A DNA stretch of 64,000 bases from Janthinobacterium sp. TB1-E2. Its GTDB lineage: Bacteria; Pseudomonadota; Gammaproteobacteria; Burkholderiales; Burkholderiaceae_D. The translations under genes were made by a program, and so were the position numbers. The stretch spans positions 1,054,001 to 1,118,000 of the forward strand of contig NZ_CP142523.1 in assembly GCF_036885605.1 (NCBI RefSeq). The letters run 5' to 3'. A model generated the notes under the pieces. That model made no database searches. It saw nothing but the letters and a program-made list of their open reading frames with translations, and was not told the origin of the DNA. Position 1 is the stretch's first letter; each line of letters begins with the position of its first letter. Positions 31,430-39,100 of the stretch are shown here, one piece after another.

Positions 31430-32312
31430 ACGTTACGCCGTCCTGGCCAGCCTGTGCGCGGCCACCGCGCTGTCGTCCCTGTCCGCCCACGCCCAGCAGG
31501 CGACGGTCCAGGATGGCATCAAGGTACGCCCCCTGTCGACTTCGCGCATCTTTGCCGGCGGCGCCGACTTCAATGAACAATCGAAGCAGCAATATACGCA
31601 GCTGGTCAACGAGGCGAAGGAAAAAAATGCGCTGGTGCCCGACAGCGATCCCCAAGTGAAACGCCTGCGTGCCATCGCCCAGCGCATCATCCCGTTCGCC
31701 ACGCGCTGGAACGAGGCGTCGGCCAACTGGAACTGGCAGGTCAACCTGCTCAATTCCGACCAGGTCAATGCCTTTTGCATGCCGGGCGGGCAGATCGCTT
31801 TTTACAGCGGCATCATCACCAAGCTGAATCTGACCGACGACGAAGTGGCCATCGTCATGGGCCATGAAATTTCGCACGCCTTGCGCGAACACTCGCAGGC
31901 GCAGGCCGGCAAGGGCAATCTGGCCGCCGTCGGCGCCAAGCTGGCCGGCGCCGGCCTGTCGGCCTGGCTCGGCGTCGATCCGAGCATCACCAGTACCGCC
32001 ACGAATATGGCGGCGCAGGGCGTGATGCTGAAGTTTTCGCGCGACGACGAGCGCGAGGCAGACCTGATCGGCATGGACCTGGCCGCGCGCGCCGGCTTCG
32101 ACCCGCGCGCCGGCGTCATCCTGTGGCAGAAGATGGCCGCCGTGAGCAAGGGCGCGCCGCCGGAATTCCTCTCGACGCACCCGTCGGGCAAGGACCGGAT
32201 CTCGCAGATGAACAGCCACATGGCGCAAGTGCTGCCGCTGTACGCGCGCAGCAAGGGCGTCAGCGTCGACGCTTTGCCGCCTTACCGCAGCAACGCCATC
32301 GCGCAGCGCTAG
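31410..32312 (+). CDS. M48-family periplasmic metalloprotease
   Basis: The 300 residues begin with a signal peptide (cleavage near SAHAQQ). The zinc motif HEISH is at residues 152-156 and the third ligand is the glutamate in DEREADLIGMDLAARAGFDP. These define the M48 group that includes LoiP/YggG and BepA, which handle misfolded outer-membrane proteins. There is no TPR domain, so it is closer to LoiP. It overlaps ampG by 20 bases and ends one base before the pseudouridine synthase gene, suggesting a shared transcript. Confidence 0.92.
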   Translation: MAPISLKRYAVLASLCAATALSSLSAHAQQATVQDGIKVRPLSTSRIFAGGADFNEQSKQQYTQLVNEAKEKNALVPDSDPQVKRLRAIAQRIIPFATRWNEASANWNWQVNLLNSDQVNAFCMPGGQIAFYSGIITKLNLTDDEVAIVMGHEISHALREHSQAQAGKGNLAAVGAKLAGAGLSAWLGVDPSITSTATNMAAQGVMLKFSRDDEREADLIGMDLAARAGFDPRAGVILWQKMAAVSKGAPPEFLSTHPSGKDRISQMNSHMAQVLPLYARSKGVSVDALPPYRSNAIAQR

Positions 32313-32313
32313 G

Positions 32314-33216
32314 ATGCCGGCCCGTCACGCCGCCGCCCCCTTGCCCATGCGCGACGGCGTGGCGCCCAGCTATCTGTGGCTGCCCGAAGGGCAGTGGCCG
32401 GACATGCTGTCCTTCCTGCTCGAGCGCTATCCGCAGATCAGCGCCGCGCAATGGCTGGACCGCATGGCGCGCGGCGAAGTGGTCGATGGTGACGGCGCCG
32501 TGCTGGGCCCCGGCAGCGCGTACAAGCGTGGCATGCGCATTTTTTACTACCGCGAGCTGGAACGCGAAACGCCGATCCCCTTCCACGAAGAGATCCTGTT
32601 CCAGGACGAACACCTGGTGGTGGTCGACAAGCCGCACTTCCTGCCCATGACGCCGGCCGGGCGCTTCGTGCAGGAGACCTTGCTGACGCGCCTGAAGAAA
32701 AAGCTGGACTGCGCCGAGCTGACGCCGATCCACCGCCTGGACCGCGAGACGGCCGGCGTGGTGATTTTTTCGCGCCAGGTAGCCAGCCGCGGCGCTTATC
32801 AGTCGCTGTTCCAGCGCCGCGAAGTGCGCAAGACGTATGAGGCGCTGGCGCCTGTGCTGGCGGGGCGCGATTTTCCATTTACCTACCGCAGCCGCATGGT
32901 CGAGGGCGCGCAGTTTTTCCTCATGCGCGAGGAAGCGGGCGAGCCGAATTCGGAAACCATCATCGAGATGATCGAAGAGCGCGGCGGTGTGGCCCTGTAC
33001 CGGCTGCAGCCGCACACGGGCCGCAAGCACCAGCTGCGCGTGCACCTGGCCGCGCTGGGCATCCCCATCGTCAACGATGCGTTTTATCCCGTGGCCCTGC
33101 CGTGCAAGGAAGACGACATGTCGCAGCCCTTGCAACTGCTGGCGCGGGCCATCGATTTCACGGACCCGCTAACGGGCGAGATGCGCCATTTCGAAAGCCG
33201 GCGCATGCTCGGGTAA
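32314..33216 (+). CDS. RluA-family pseudouridine synthase
   Basis: The 300 residues have the catalytic motif HRLDRETAGV, with Asp143 as the expected catalytic residue, followed by TYEALAPV and HTGRKHQLRVHLAALGIPIVND near the C terminus. The N-terminal 75 residues (YLWLPEGQWPDMLSFLLERYP) look like a shortened S4-like region. The RNA target is not predictable from sequence (RluA, RluC/D and TruC are relatives). The start is placed at ATG 32314; M12 is an alternative. Confidence 0.9.
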   Translation: MPARHAAAPLPMRDGVAPSYLWLPEGQWPDMLSFLLERYPQISAAQWLDRMARGEVVDGDGAVLGPGSAYKRGMRIFYYRELERETPIPFHEEILFQDEHLVVVDKPHFLPMTPAGRFVQETLLTRLKKKLDCAELTPIHRLDRETAGVVIFSRQVASRGAYQSLFQRREVRKTYEALAPVLAGRDFPFTYRSRMVEGAQFFLMREEAGEPNSETIIEMIEERGGVALYRLQPHTGRKHQLRVHLAALGIPIVNDAFYPVALPCKEDDMSQPLQLLARAIDFTDPLTGEMRHFESRRMLG

Positions 33217-33248
33217 TCCGACGCCACCACTGGCGACGCCAACAATGT

Positions 33249-33300
33249 TGTCGGATTACGGCCCTGCGGCCCTCGGCGACCCCACCTGATCCGACCTGCG
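33249..33300 (-). repeat. REP-like palindromic repeat, copy B1 (long loop)
   Basis: The minus strand reads CAGGTCGGATCAGG, a longer GC-rich middle with its own GGGCCGCAGGGCC hairpin, then CGTAATCCGACA. It is the same family with an expanded centre. Confidence 0.65.
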
Positions 33301-33334
33301 GCTGTTTGTGCCCGGGTGGCGATGTCGGAGCAAC

Positions 33335-33369
33335 GTAGGTCGGGTTAGCGCGAAGCGCGTAAGCCGACA
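33335..33369 (+). repeat. REP-like palindromic repeat, copy B2
   Basis: GTAGGTCGGGTTAGCGCG, AA, then GCGCGTAAGCCGACA: a strong stem with small mismatches. Confidence 0.8.
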
Positions 33370-33393
33370 TTGCCAATGACGCGCCAACGATGT

Positions 33394-33432
33394 TGTCGGA
33401 TTACGGCCCTGCGGACCTAATCCGACCTACGG
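33394..33432 (-). repeat. REP-like palindromic repeat, copy B3
   Basis: The minus strand reads GTAGGTCGGATTAGG, a GC-rich loop, then CCGTAATCCGACA. It faces copies B2 and B4. Confidence 0.8.
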
Positions 33433-33447
33433 CAGATTAAGATTAGG

Positions 33448-33482
33448 GTAGGTCGGCTTAGCGCGCAGCGCGTAAGCCGACA
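33448..33482 (+). repeat. REP-like palindromic repeat, copy B4
   Basis: GTAGGTCGGCTTAGCGCG, CA, then GCGCGTAAGCCGACA. It is the fourth copy in the 287-base gap between two convergent genes; nothing else is visible in that gap. Confidence 0.8.
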
Positions 33483-33503
33483 CCACCCGCGACGTGTCAA
33501 AGA

Positions 33504-34280
33504 TCAGCCCTTGATCGTGTAATCGATGATCAACGGCGCGTGGTCGGAAAAACGCTCATCCTTGTAGACGCTGACCGTATGCGCCTGGGCCGCGATGCCG
33601 GGGGTGGCGACGTGGTAGTCGATGCGCCAGCCCACGTTTTTCGCGTAGGCTTGTCCGCGGTTGCTCCACCACGTGTACTGGTCTTCGCGCTTGTCCAGGC
33701 CGCGGTGCACGTCGACAAAGCCCACTTCGTCGAAGACGCGCGTCAGCCATGCGCGTTCCTCTGGCAGGAAACCGGAATTCTTCTTGTTGCCCTTCCAGTT
33801 CTTCAAGTCGATTTCATGGTGGGCGATGTTCCAGTCGCCGCAGATGACCACTTCGCGTCCCAGCGCCTTCAATTCGAGTAAATGCGGCAGGAACAGTTCC
33901 ATGAAGCGGAACTTGGCTTCCTGGCGTTCGGGGCCGGACGAACCGGACGGGCAGTACACGGAAATGACGGAGAGGTTGCCAAAATCGCAGCGCACGTAGC
34001 GGCCTTCGGCATCGAATTCAGGGCTGCCGAAACCGATATGCACGGCGTCCGGTTCGACCTTGCTATACACGCCCGTGCCCGAATAGCCTTTTTTCTCGGC
34101 ATAGTGGAAATGGCCATGGTAGCCGTGCGGGTTGAGGAATTCCGGCGTCATGTCGGGCAGCTGCGCCTTCAATTCCTGCACGCAGATGAAATCGGCCGTC
34201 TGCGTGCCCATCCAGTTGAAAAAGCCTTTTTTGGCGGCGGAACGGATACCGTTCAGATTGGCGGAAATAATTTTTGGCAT
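33504..34280 (-). CDS. xth: Exodeoxyribonuclease III
   Basis: ExoIII is the AP endonuclease and 3'-5' exonuclease of base-excision repair. The start MPKIISANLNGIRSA (base 34280) gives 258 residues, the normal length. Catalytic signatures: NLNGIRSA, CVQELKAQ (metal-binding Glu), CGDWNIAH (Asp/Asn pair), and FSDHAPLIIDY with the catalytic Asp-His at the C terminus. It is divergent from pyrE across a 109-base gap; its 3' side borders the REP-like cluster. Confidence 0.95.
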   Translation of the reverse strand: MPKIISANLNGIRSAAKKGFFNWMGTQTADFICVQELKAQLPDMTPEFLNPHGYHGHFHYAEKKGYSGTGVYSKVEPDAVHIGFGSPEFDAEGRYVRCDFGNLSVISVYCPSGSSGPERQEAKFRFMELFLPHLLELKALGREVVICGDWNIAHHEIDLKNWKGNKKNSGFLPEERAWLTRVFDEVGFVDVHRGLDKREDQYTWWSNRGQAYAKNVGWRIDYHVATPGIAAQAHTVSVYKDERFSDHAPLIIDYTIKG

Positions 34281-34332
34281 AGGTCGAGAGTGAAAAGGGC
34301 GTTGTACGGGGCCGGCGGGCGCGGCATGGCGA

Positions 34333-34361
34333 TTGTCTCGCCGGTGCGCGCGGATTAAAAT
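34333..34361 (+). promoter_or_regulatory. Sigma-70 type promoter for pyrE
   Basis: TTGTCT at 34333-34338 and TAAAAT at 34356-34361 are spaced by 17 bases, 28 bases upstream of the pyrE start. Matches are 4/6 and 5/6. Transcription would start near 34368, leaving a leader of about 20 bases. Confidence 0.5.
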
Positions 34362-34389
34362 ACAGGCACTTTTAAAAAATGAGGCTAAT

Positions 34390-35052
34390 GTGAATAATTT
34401 ACGCCAGCAGTTTATCGCGTTTTCAGTATCCAAGGGAGTCTTGCGGTTTGGCGAGTTCACGACCAAGGCCGGACGTCAGTCGCCGTACTTCTTCAATGCG
34501 GGCCTGTTCCATGACGGCGCCACCCTGGCCGAGCTGGCGCAGTTCTACGCGCAGACCCTGCTCGACTCGGGCGTGGAATTCGACATGCTGTTCGGCCCCG
34601 CCTACAAGGGCATCACGCTGGCGTCGGCCACCGCCGTGGCACTGGCCGGCAAGGGCCGCAACACCTCGTTCGCCTTCAACCGCAAGGAAGCCAAGGACCA
34701 TGGCGAAGGCGGCACCATCGTCGGCGCCAAGCTGCATGGCAAAGTCGTCATCATTGACGATGTGATCTCGGCGGGCACTTCGGTGCGCGAATCGGTGGAC
34801 ATGATACGTGCCGCCGGCGCCGAACCATGCGCCGTGCTGATCGCCCTGGACCGCATGGAGCGTTCCGGCCCGGACGGCCAGCTGTCGCCAAGTTCGGCCG
34901 TGCAGGAAGTGTCGAAACAGTATGGCATTCCCGTCATCTCGATCGGCAACCTGGACGATCTGTTCGGCTACCTGAATGGCGCGGGCGCTGATCCGGAACT
35001 GCTGAAATATAAAGAAGCCGTCTCCGCATACCGCAATCGGTATGGTATTTAA
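34390..35052 (+). CDS. pyrE: Orotate phosphoribosyltransferase
   Basis: PyrE joins orotate and PRPP to make OMP in pyrimidine synthesis. I place the start at GTG 34390 ([12 protein letters not shown]): GAGG lies five bases upstream, and the 220 residues equal the family length. The longer frame to 34333 would overlap the promoter. The PRPP loop [17 protein letters not shown] and the flexible loop [13 protein letters not shown] are intact. The stop overlaps that of the convergent GNAT gene by four bases. Confidence 0.95.
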   Translation: MNNLRQQFIAFSVSKGVLRFGEFTTKAGRQSPYFFNAGLFHDGATLAELAQFYAQTLLDSGVEFDMLFGPAYKGITLASATAVALAGKGRNTSFAFNRKEAKDHGEGGTIVGAKLHGKVVIIDDVISAGTSVRESVDMIRAAGAEPCAVLIALDRMERSGPDGQLSPSSAVQEVSKQYGIPVISIGNLDDLFGYLNGAGADPELLKYKEAVSAYRNRYGI

Positions 35053-35291
35053 GTAGTTCTCTCCAGCAGCGCCCGCAGCCGCGGGTCGCTGCAGGCAGTG
35101 GCAGCTTGCGGGTGGCATTGCAACAGCCGCCGCAACAGTGCGCCGCCGATGCCGCGCCGGCGGAATGGCGGTTTCACGAACAGCATGTTCACCGTCACTT
35201 CATCGGCGTGTCGGCTGATGTCGAGCATGGCCACCTGCTGGCCGTCGATCCACGCGCACAGCGCGCTGTCTCCTTGCCAGTCGATCTGCAT
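35049..35291 (-). CDS. Short GNAT-like acetyltransferase domain protein
   Basis: The 80 residues from MQIDWQGDS contain [20 protein letters not shown], which holds the acetyl-CoA pyrophosphate loop of GNAT enzymes (R-x-x-G-x-G/A). The protein is much shorter than a full GNAT fold (about 140-150), lacking most of motif B, so it may be a mini-domain or remnant. Its ATG overlaps the stop of the TSUP gene as ATGA, which argues that it is translated. A start four codons upstream is also possible. Function unknown. Confidence 0.7.
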   Translation of the reverse strand: MQIDWQGDSALCAWIDGQQVAMLDISRHADEVTVNMLFVKPPFRRRGIGGALLRRLLQCHPQAATACSDPRLRALLERTT

Positions 35292-36034
35292 CACGCCATC
35301 CATGGTTTGACCGCCGCATGCAAGCCCAGGGCGAACAGCCCCGCAAAAAAGCACCGCTTGAATACCTGCTGCGCGATGCGTCCGCGTAGCCATTGACCGG
35401 CCAGCATGCCGGCCAGCGCGGGCAGCAGCGCATACGCGGAAGCGCCGGCCGCACCGAGGCTGAAGTCGCCGTGCAGGGCCAGGCTGGCCGCCAGCGCCAC
35501 GGTCGATGCCGTAAACGCCAGGCCCAGGGCCTGCACCAGCGCATCGCGCGCCAGCCCCAGTCCCTGCAGATACGGCACGGCGGGGATGACGAAGACGCCC
35601 GTGGCGGCCGTCACCAGTCCCGTCACGGCGCCCGCCACGGGCCCCAGCCACGCTTCGTGCCGCGCCGGCACGCGCAACTGCGGCGATAACAATCCCGCCA
35701 GCGCATACAGCATCAGCGCCACGCCCAGCGCGACGACGGCCCAGGCGCCGCTGTCTTGCGGCAGCAACGCGCCGCCCGCCAGAGTGCCGGCCATGACGGC
35801 GGCCAGCATGGGCCACAAACGGTGCAGCAGGGCGCGCAGGCCGGGGCCGGCCGCCAGCTGCCAGACATTCGTCACCATCGATGGCACGATCAGCAGGGCG
35901 GCCGCCTGCACGGGCGGCATGACAAGGCTGAGCGTGCCCATGGCCACCGTCGGCAAGCCCAATCCGACTACGCCCTTGACGAAGCCAGCGGCGAGGAAGC
36001 TGGCGCCGACGGCCAGCAGGAATGAGGTCTCCAT
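35291..36034 (-). CDS. TSUP (TauE/SafE) family transporter
   Basis: The 247 residues have about eight hydrophobic segments. The two TSUP half-repeats are seen as GFVKGVVGLGLPTVAMG near residue 18 and VTGLVTAATGVFVIPAVPYL in the second half. The family exports sulfite, sulfoacetate or other small organic anions; the substrate is not predictable. The divergent LysR gene next door is the likely regulator. The ATG has only a weak upstream AAAAAG. Confidence 0.88.
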   Translation of the reverse strand: METSFLLAVGASFLAAGFVKGVVGLGLPTVAMGTLSLVMPPVQAAALLIVPSMVTNVWQLAAGPGLRALLHRLWPMLAAVMAGTLAGGALLPQDSGAWAVVALGVALMLYALAGLLSPQLRVPARHEAWLGPVAGAVTGLVTAATGVFVIPAVPYLQGLGLARDALVQALGLAFTASTVALAASLALHGDFSLGAAGASAYALLPALAGMLAGQWLRGRIAQQVFKRCFFAGLFALGLHAAVKPWMA

Positions 36035-36100
36035 CTTTTTTATCCACAGTGAACTGCGTGGATTCTGCGCTTGCCAGACACTTTCGCCAAGGCGGATTAT

Positions 36101-36121
36101 TTTGAGTCAGCCTTAGTCAAA
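36101..36121. promoter_or_regulatory. Candidate LysR-type binding dyad
   Basis: TTTGA-N11-TCAAA lies in the 124-base divergent gap between the TSUP and LysR genes, 37 bases from the LysR start. Size and position suit a LysR-type operator that serves both genes. Confidence 0.45.
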
Positions 36122-36158
36122 TACGAAGGCTGGTAAGATGGCGAAAAGGAGAGCCGCC

Positions 36159-37052
36159 ATGCGCTTTGATCTCGTCGATTTGCAGCTGTTTGTCAACGTG
36201 GTGGAGGCGGGCAGCCTGACGGCGGGCGCCGCGCGCAGCCACCTGGCATTGGCGTCGAGCAGTGCGCGCGTGCGCGGCATGGAAGAGATGCTGGGCATGC
36301 CCTTGCTGCTGCGCGGGCGGCGCGGTGTGGAGCCGACACCCGTGGGCCAGACCTTGCTCCATCACGCGCGCCTGGTGCTGCTGCAAATGGAGAAAATGCG
36401 CGGCGAACTTGGCGAATTTGCGCGCGGCTTGAAAGGGCAGTTGCGCCTGTTGTGCAATACGGCCGCGCTCAGCGAATTTTTGCCCGAGGCGCTGGGCGCT
36501 TTTCTCGACCGCCATCCGAACCTGACCATCGACCTGGAAGAGCGCCTCAGTTACGATATCGTCAAGGCCGTCTCGGAAGGGCTGGCCGACATGGGCATCG
36601 TGTCCGACTCGGTCGACATGCGCGGCTTGCAGACGTTTTTGTTCCGCCCCGACCGGCTGGTGGTCATCGCGGCGGCCGACGGCGTGCACCACCGCGCGCT
36701 GGGCCAGGATGGCGTGGTCGACTTTGCCAGCGTGCTCGATCACGATTTCATCGGTCTGGCCGACGACAGCGCGATGCAGCAATACCTGGGCATGCATGCG
36801 GCGCGCCTGGGGCGCCCATTGAAGGTGCGCGTGCGCCTGCGCAGCTTCGATGCCGTCTGCCGTATGGTGGCCAGCGGCGTGGGCATCAGCGTGGTGCCGC
36901 TGGCGGCGGCCAGCCGCTGCCAGCAGACGATGGCGCTGCGCTGCCTGGAATTATCCGATCCCTGGTCGGTACGCAATCTCACGATCTGCGTGCGCCAGTT
37001 CAGTGAATTACCCCTGTATGCGCGCCAGTTGATCGATCATCTGAAGGCGTGA
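36159..37052 (+). CDS. LysR-family transcriptional regulator
   Basis: The 297 residues start MRFDLVDLQLFVNVVEAGSL with a winged helix-turn-helix over residues 1-60 (TAGAARSHLALASSSARVRGME is the recognition part), then a periplasmic-binding-like effector domain (LSEFLPEALGAFLDRHPNLTI onwards). AGGAG lies eight bases before the ATG at 36159; an ATG seven codons earlier lacks this. It is divergent from the TSUP transporter, the classical layout of a LysR regulator and its target. Effector unknown. Confidence 0.93.
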   Translation: MRFDLVDLQLFVNVVEAGSLTAGAARSHLALASSSARVRGMEEMLGMPLLLRGRRGVEPTPVGQTLLHHARLVLLQMEKMRGELGEFARGLKGQLRLLCNTAALSEFLPEALGAFLDRHPNLTIDLEERLSYDIVKAVSEGLADMGIVSDSVDMRGLQTFLFRPDRLVVIAAADGVHHRALGQDGVVDFASVLDHDFIGLADDSAMQQYLGMHAARLGRPLKVRVRLRSFDAVCRMVASGVGISVVPLAAASRCQQTMALRCLELSDPWSVRNLTICVRQFSELPLYARQLIDHLKA

Positions 37053-37073
37053 CAGGGCATGACAGGAGCAGCG

Positions 37074-37940
37074 ATGCGTTTTTCAGAAGACAAGATGGCC
37101 AGCCTGCTGTGCAGCGACCAGGTCGAGCGGCCGATCCACATCTGGCAGCCCGAGCATCCACGTGCCGTGATCCTGGCGATCCACGGCGGCATGGCGCACG
37201 CAGGTGACTACGTCACACCGGCGCTCTACTTCCGCCAGCACGGTATCGCCACCGTCAGCTTCGACATGGTGGGCCATGATGGCCAGCGCAAGGTGGACAT
37301 TCCCTCGTTTGACGCCTTCCTCGACGACGCGGAGCTGTTCCTCGCCTGGGTCAAACAGACGTATCCGGGCATGCCCGTATTCGTCATGGGCCACTCGATG
37401 GGCGGCCTGATCGCCACGCACCTGGGGTTGCGGCGCTTCGCGGGCGATGCGGCCATCAAGGGGTTTGTGATTTCATCGCCGTATTACGTGAATGCGATAC
37501 CCGTGCCGAAGGTGCTGCAGATGCTGTCGGGCTGGCTGGCGCGGCGCTTCCCCACGATGAAGGTGCCGCTGGGGAACCTGACCATGCTGCTCACGCACGA
37601 TCAAACCATCACCGCGCGCCATTTCCAGGATGAGCGCGACGGCATCCGTGCCAGTGCCGCATCGGTGCGCTTTGCCCATGCCTTGACGTCGGCGCAAAAG
37701 GAACTGGCGGGCGGCTTGTCGGACTGGCGCTTCCCCCTGTTCGCCGTGGTGGCGGGCGACGACAAGCTGGCCGACAGCCGCGCCACGGAAAGCCTGCTGC
37801 GCAGCGTGCCCGATGGCTTGCTCGACTATCACTACTATCCGGCCAATTATCACGAGAACTTCAATGAAGTGAACCGCGATGTCATCTTCGCCGCCATCCT
37901 GGCCTGGATGGAAAAACTGCTGGCACCCGTGCCGGCGTGA
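37074..37940 (+). CDS. Alpha/beta hydrolase, monoacylglycerol-lipase-like
   Basis: The 288 residues from MRFSEDKMAS show LAIHGGMAHAGDY (oxyanion hole), MGHSMGG with nucleophile Ser108, VVAGDDKLAD (acid) and NYHENFNE (His), a full triad of the serine aminopeptidase S33 / lysophospholipase group. AGGAG lies five bases before 37074, so I prefer it to the ATG at 37059. It follows the LysR gene by 21 bases and may be co-transcribed. The substrate is probably a lipid ester, by family resemblance only. Confidence 0.88.
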   Translation: MRFSEDKMASLLCSDQVERPIHIWQPEHPRAVILAIHGGMAHAGDYVTPALYFRQHGIATVSFDMVGHDGQRKVDIPSFDAFLDDAELFLAWVKQTYPGMPVFVMGHSMGGLIATHLGLRRFAGDAAIKGFVISSPYYVNAIPVPKVLQMLSGWLARRFPTMKVPLGNLTMLLTHDQTITARHFQDERDGIRASAASVRFAHALTSAQKELAGGLSDWRFPLFAVVAGDDKLADSRATESLLRSVPDGLLDYHYYPANYHENFNEVNRDVIFAAILAWMEKLLAPVPA

Positions 37941-37954
37941 GACGCCAGTATCGT

Positions 37955-37960
37955 TATAAT
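37955..37960 (+). promoter_or_regulatory. Candidate -10 box for the Pmp3-type gene
   Basis: A perfect TATAAT lies 75 bases before the start at 38036. No clear -35 partner is present. Confidence 0.35.
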
Positions 37961-38035
37961 CGGCTAGACTGAATTTACCGCCGGCGCATGCCGGCCCGGT
38001 CCCCGCGGCACAGGGGAATACTCAAGGAACGAACG

Positions 38036-38227
38036 ATGCGCTTGCTGATTGCCCTGTTACTCCCGTGGCTGACCTTTTTCACGATCGGCCGCCCGATCGC
38101 CGGCATCATTTGCCTGATCCTGCAAATCACCCTGATCGGCTGGCTGCCAGCGACGATCTGGGCCGTGTACGCGCTGAGCCAGTACAAGACGGACCAGAAG
38201 ATCGCCGAGGCCATGCGCCGGCGCTAA
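38036..38227 (+). CDS. YqaE/Pmp3-family small membrane protein
   Basis: The 63 residues from MRLLIALLLPWLTFFTIGRP contain two transmembrane helices (about 1-17 and 19-46) and a charged C-terminal tail. GRPIAGIICLILQITLIGWLPATIWAVYAL is typical of the UPF0057/Pmp3 family of stress-related membrane proteins; the function in bacteria is unclear. AAGGAACGAACG precedes the ATG. An upstream extension to 37988 is unlikely. Confidence 0.85.
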   Translation: MRLLIALLLPWLTFFTIGRPIAGIICLILQITLIGWLPATIWAVYALSQYKTDQKIAEAMRRR

Positions 38228-38292
38228 CGCTGTTCTAAGGCTGTCCTAAGCTGCGCTTCCTATCTTGATTCAACCGACATGAGGAGAGTGAG

Positions 38293-38763
38293 ATGGCATC
38301 AAACAGACGCAGACGCGGTACCCTGGGCTTGGCGGCGGCAATGCTGGCCGCCGGGCTGTTGCTGGGAAGTGCGGCGCAGGCCCAAACCGACAGCGCGCTG
38401 CCGCCCGTGCAGAAGAGCGGGGCGGTGGAATACCTGAGCGGCGGCATCGGCCTCGACGAGTCGACGGCCATCAAGAGCGCCAGCCGGCATTGGCCCTTGA
38501 GTCTCGTGTTTTCCGTGCAGGCGGCGGGCAAGGCGGAATTTGCCTCCGACGTGAAGCTGGAAATACGCGACGCCAAGGGCGCGCCGGTGCTGGAAACGAC
38601 GGCCAGCGGACCGTTCCTGCTGGCGAAACTGGCCCCGGGCAGCTACAGCCTGCGCGTCACCCTGGCCGGCAAGACGCTGGAACGCAAGCTGCAAATCAAG
38701 GCTGGCAGTTCCGCGCGGGTAGAACTGATCTGGCCGGCCGGAACGAATCAAGGTAAATCCTGA
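38293..38763 (+). CDS. Exported protein with carboxypeptidase-regulatory-like fold, unknown function
   Basis: The 156 residues begin RRRRGTLGLAAAMLAAGLLL, a signal peptide with likely cleavage after AQAQ. The later part (VKLEIRDAKGAPVLETTASGPFLLAKLAPGSYSLRVTLAGKT) reads like a small beta-sandwich of the carboxypeptidase regulatory or SpaA type. GAGGAGAGTGAG lies upstream of the ATG. Its stop overlaps the ATG of the next gene (TGATG), so the two are coupled. I do not recognise a named family. Confidence 0.78.
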   Translation: MASNRRRRGTLGLAAAMLAAGLLLGSAAQAQTDSALPPVQKSGAVEYLSGGIGLDESTAIKSASRHWPLSLVFSVQAAGKAEFASDVKLEIRDAKGAPVLETTASGPFLLAKLAPGSYSLRVTLAGKTLERKLQIKAGSSARVELIWPAGTNQGKS

Positions 38764-39092
38764 TGCCTGGCGACGGCAAGGCGCCTGAACAGGGCTTGTC
38801 GGCGCGGGGTTTGTCGGCGCATATCCTGCCCACGTCGGCGACCATGGTCGGCGTCTGCATGACGGTGCTGTCGATCGGGCACCTGGCGCCGCGCGGCGAG
38901 GTGCGCGTGGCCATCGACAAGCTGCTTGCTGTCGACGCCATCGTCTTTCTCGTCAGCGCCGTGCTGTCGTTCATGTCGCTGCGCCCCGGCCAGTCGCGCT
39001 CGCGCTACGAATGGTGGGGCGAGCTGCTGTTCATCTGCGGCCTGGCCCTGCTGGCGCTGGGCGCCGTGGTGCTGGCCTTTGTCATCAACTGA
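38763..39092 (+). CDS. Small membrane protein of unknown function
   Basis: The 109 residues start with a short polar segment and contain three hydrophobic stretches (about residues 28-43, 55-71 and 85-107), ending in VVLAFVIN. The loop between the last two holds SLRPGQSRSRYEWW, basic and probably cytosolic. The ATG overlaps the stop of the preceding exported protein. No family recognised; coupling suggests the two proteins act together. Confidence 0.72.
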   Translation: MPGDGKAPEQGLSARGLSAHILPTSATMVGVCMTVLSIGHLAPRGEVRVAIDKLLAVDAIVFLVSAVLSFMSLRPGQSRSRYEWWGELLFICGLALLALGAVVLAFVIN

Positions 39093-39100
39093 ACCCGAGA

